Assembly: GCA_964643485.1 (NCBI GenBank)
Contig: CAZXRA010000009.1
Location: 1 to 6,687, forward strand
DNA: 6,687 nt
Origin: Iamia sp964643485
GTDB taxonomy: Bacteria; Actinomycetota; Acidimicrobiia; Acidimicrobiales; Iamiaceae
Direction: 5' to 3'
Position numbers and translations under genes: made by a program. Numbering within the stretch: position 1 is the first letter of the stretch; the number at the start of each line of letters is the position of its first letter. Shown in pieces: positions 4,033 through 6,687 of this stretch. The notes under the pieces are model-generated. The model saw only the letters and a list, made by a program, of their open reading frames with translations, was not told the DNA's origin and ran no database searches.

Positions 4033-6687
4033 CTACAGCCCGAGCTCGTCGGCGCGGCGCACCGCGGCCCGGCGGTTGGTCACGCCGAGCTTCGTGAAGA
4101 TGTTCTTGGTGTGGGTCCGGACGGTGTTCAGCGACACCATGAGCTCGGCGGCGATCTCCGGTCCGGTCAGCTCGCTGCGGAGGAGCCGTAGGACGTCGAG
4201 CTCCCGGCGGCTCAGCTCGTCGACGATGCCCTGGCGCGCTGGCGTCGGCCCTGAGCCGACGCCCGCCTCGAGGATGGTTCGAGCGCGATCGGCGGTCCGG
4301 CCATGGCGGACCGCGGCATCGAGCAGAGTCGTCATCGGTGGGCCGGCATCGAGGAAGACCCGGACGTACCCCTCGGCTGCGGCCCGGGTCAGGCTGTCCT
4401 CGATGGCCGACAGCGCCTGTTGGGTGTCGCCCTCGGCCTGGTGGGCGAGGGCGAGCAGCAGCAGCGCCTCGACGGCGCTGCCGTCACGGCGGCCGGCCTC
4501 GGCCGCGGCGAGGAGGCGCTGCAGCAGGTGTGTGGCGTCGGCGGCGCGGCCGGAGGCGAGGAGCACGCGGGCGAGGGTGAGGTGCTCGTACTCGCGGAGG
4601 TAGTCGGGATCGTCGTCGGCCGTCAGGCCGGAGCGGTCGGCCCAGTCCCGGGCGCCGTCGAGGTCGCCGGCGGCGAGCAGCATCCGGGTCGTGGTGGCGG
4701 TGACGGGCCGCACTCGGGGGGAGTAGTCGGTGTCGTAACGCTGCTCCGCCTCCCGGAGGAGGTCGATGCCGCCGACGTGGTCGCCGCCGATGGTGCGGAG
4801 ACGGGCCTCGACGACCCGCCAGCGGTGGGCGTGTTGGGCCAGGGCCAGGTGCTCTCCCAGGTCGAGGCTGGCTCGGAGATGTTCGGCCGCGGCGTCGAGC
4901 TCGTTCCGTTCGAGGTGCAGCTCGCTCAGCCCGACGTGCATGTCGGGGGCGCCGCGCAGAGGCGCGTGGGTGGCGGCGAGCTCGAGCCCGGCCGTGAGGG
5001 CCCGCCGCGCCGCGCCGAGATGGCCCTGGGCGAGCTGGATGTCGGCCAACCCCAGAGAGCAGCCGAGGATGTCGGAGAAGTGCCCGGCCCGCTCGAAGGC
5101 GGCGATGGCCGCGGTGTACCGGAGCTCGGCGGCTTCGAGGTCGCCGCCGGCCCAGTGGGCGAGCCCGATGAGGGCATCGGCGGCGCCGAGACCGATGTGG
5201 TCGTCGGGGTCGCTGAGGGCGGCGGCTCGCCTCCCATGGGCGATCGTGCCGGCCCGGTCACCGCGGAGCAGGGCGAGGCCGGCGCGGTACATGGCGACCT
5301 GGGCGGGCAGGCGGCGGTGCTCGGCGTGATCGCGGACGATCATGTCGTCCTTCGGTCGATCCGGGTCGAGCCATCCCTCGACGTCGTCGAGGAGGGCAGC
5401 GACGCCGTCGACGTCACCGCGGACCATGTGGGCCCCGACCAGTCCGAGGGTGAGCACGGGACGGTTTCCGAACACCTCGGGCGGGAGGGCATCGAGCCAC
5501 GCCTGCTGTGTCGCCTCCTGGCGGGCCTGGCGCAGCTCCGGGAGGGCCAGCTCGATGAGGTCGGCGGCCCTCGGGACGTCCTCGGCGGCCAGGGCGTGGC
5601 GGATGGCCTCGGGTCGGTCGCCGTGGGCCTCGAACCAATCGCTCGCCCGGCGGTGGAGGTCGGCGACTCGCTCGGGGTGCTCATCGGTGAGGCGGGCCCG
5701 GAGCACGTCGGCGAAGAGGTGGTGGTACCGGTACCACCGCCGGCGGTCGTCGAGGGGGACGAGGAAGAGGTTCGAACGTTCGAGGGCTTCGAGGGTGGTC
5801 GTGGCGTCGCCGCGGCCGGTGACCACCGCGCACAGAGAGGCGGTCAGTCGGCTCAGGATCGAGGTCTCGAGGAGGAACATGCGGATCGGGTCGGGCTGTC
5901 GGTCCAGCACCTCGTCGACGAGGTAGTCGACGACGAACCGGTCGTCGCCGGCGAACCCGGCGATGAAGGCCGACGGGTCGTCCCGGCCCTGGAGCGACAG
6001 GGCGGCGAGCTGCAGGGCAGCGATCCATCCTTCGGTCCGGCCTTCGAGGGTGGCGAGGTCGGCTGCCGCGAGATCGAGGCCCATGGTGTCGTTGAGGTAC
6101 GTCGCCGCCTCCTCGGCGGTGAAGCGCAGGTTGGCCGCCCGCATCTCGACGAGCTCGCCGCGCCCTCGTCGGCCAGCCAGCGGCCATGGGGGATCGGCCC
6201 GGCTGGCGAGGACGAGGTGGAGCTGCTCCGGGAGGTGGTCGACCAGGAACTGCATCGACTCGTGCACGTCGAGGGACTCGACGACGTGGTAGTCGTCGAG
6301 CACCAGGACGACATCGTCGGGGAGGGCGGCGACGTCGTTGAGCAGAGCGGAGACGACGACATCCAACGACGATGGCGTCGCTTGCAATGTGGCGAGGGCG
6401 TCGGTCCCGACATCGGGAGCAACCTTTCGCAACGCAGCGATGACGTAGGTCCAGAACACCGACGGGTCGCTGTCGCGCCGGTCGAGGGACAGCCACGCGA
6501 CGGGGCCCGGGCTCGGGTCGTCGGGCGCCAGCCAGCTGGTGAGAAGGGTGGTCTTGCCGAACCCCGCCGGTGCGGACACGAGCACCAGGGGCGGCAGAGC
6601 CTCGCGGTCGAGGCGCTGTTCGAGCCGGGCGCGGACCACGACGCTCCGACGGGGTCGGGGGACGCGGAGCTTGCTCTCGAGGAGGGG
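4033..6687 (-). CDS. MalT-type LuxR-family transcriptional regulator (5' partial)
   Basis: This is a large signal-responsive DNA-binding regulator of the MalT/LAL (STAND ATPase) type; 884 residues are visible. The frame stays open to the right edge, and the first residues PLLESKLRVPRPRR match the usual N-terminus of these proteins, so probably only a few residues are missing. Numbered from the first visible residue, Walker A is SAPAGFGKTT at 38-47 with Lys45. Walker B is LVLDDYH at 128-134. The conserved WYRYHHLF begins at Trp318. An Ala/Leu-rich helical-repeat (TPR-like) sensor region spans about 340-800. The last 60 residues (825-884) are a LuxR helix-turn-helix (LSRRELDVLRLL, then GPEIAAELMVSLNTVRTHTKNIFTKLG). 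In MalT, ATP and an inducer drive oligomerisation and activation; the inducer here is unknown. The gene ends 39 bases before the small protein it may control. Confidence 0.9.
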   Translation of the reverse strand, partial: PLLESKLRVPRPRRSVVVRARLEQRLDREALPPLVLVSAPAGFGKTTLLTSWLAPDDPSPGPVAWLSLDRRDSDPSVFWTYVIAALRKVAPDVGTDALATLQATPSSLDVVVSALLNDVAALPDDVVLVLDDYHVVESLDVHESMQFLVDHLPEQLHLVLASRADPPWPLAGRRGRGELVEMRAANLRFTAEEAATYLNDTMGLDLAAADLATLEGRTEGWIAALQLAALSLQGRDDPSAFIAGFAGDDRFVVDYLVDEVLDRQPDPIRMFLLETSILSRLTASLCAVVTGRGDATTTLEALERSNLFLVPLDDRRRWYRYHHLFADVLRARLTDEHPERVADLHRRASDWFEAHGDRPEAIRHALAAEDVPRAADLIELALPELRQARQEATQQAWLDALPPEVFGNRPVLTLGLVGAHMVRGDVDGVAALLDDVEGWLDPDRPKDDMIVRDHAEHRRLPAQVAMYRAGLALLRGDRAGTIAHGRRAAALSDPDDHIGLGAADALIGLAHWAGGDLEAAELRYTAAIAAFERAGHFSDILGCSLGLADIQLAQGHLGAARRALTAGLELAATHAPLRGAPDMHVGLSELHLERNELDAAAEHLRASLDLGEHLALAQHAHRWRVVEARLRTIGGDHVGGIDLLREAEQRYDTDYSPRVRPVTATTTRMLLAAGDLDGARDWADRSGLTADDDPDYLREYEHLTLARVLLASGRAADATHLLQRLLAAAEAGRRDGSAVEALLLLALAHQAEGDTQQALSAIEDSLTRAAAEGYVRVFLDAGPPMTTLLDAAVRHGRTADRARTILEAGVGSGPTPARQGIVDELSRRELDVLRLLRSELTGPEIAAELMVSLNTVRTHTKNIFTKLGVTNRRAAVRRADELGL

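Noticed and set aside
5721..5738. 18-base perfect palindrome GGTGGTACCGGTACCACC
   Set aside because: It encodes the strongly conserved WYRYHH motif of the MalT-type regulator. Codons for Trp-Tyr-Arg-Tyr-His-His produce the palindrome, so no separate regulatory role is supported.
5764..5785. TTCGAACGTTCGA-type repeat inside the regulator gene
   Set aside because: It lies in coding sequence (Glu-Arg-Ser-Asn-Leu-Phe region), is short, and is explained by codon choice.

Overview
The window is very GC-rich DNA with strong G/C at third codon positions, tightly packed genes and several GTG codons near starts. This suggests a high-GC actinobacterium. The gene content would suit a soil or aquatic lineage such as Acidimicrobiia, but the class is only a guess. 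No RNA gene, insertion sequence, CRISPR array or phage gene is visible.

Left part (1-2091). A ribosome-binding site facing left at the extreme left edge suggests a divergent gene starting just outside. A GC-rich intergenic stretch with nested inverted repeats and a C-rich/G-quadruplex-type tract follows. It leads into a rightward gene for a KimA-type potassium importer (APC superfamily, 632 residues). The K+-coordinating residues known from Bacillus subtilis KimA are almost all recognisable in it.

Middle part (2092-2899). The transporter gene converges on a leftward gene for a metallo-beta-lactamase-fold hydrolase of the glyoxalase II/ETHE1-like type. Only 8 bases separate them, and a hairpin spans both stop codons. 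Upstream of the hydrolase start lie two tandem GC-rich hairpins.

Right part (2900-6687), all leftward. A large MalT-type LuxR-family regulator has a reading frame that runs off the right edge, so its N-terminus is missing. It is followed after 39 bases by a small conserved protein of unknown function, then by a six-helix DUF4386-type membrane protein whose ATG overlaps the previous stop codon (ATGA). The three look like one unit: an ATP-dependent signal-sensing regulator, a small protein of predicted alpha/beta fold and a membrane protein. A 16-base perfect palindrome sits at the start of the small gene and could be an operator. The signal and output of this unit are unknown. It is the least described part of the window, and the structured kimA leader is the other item most worth following up.
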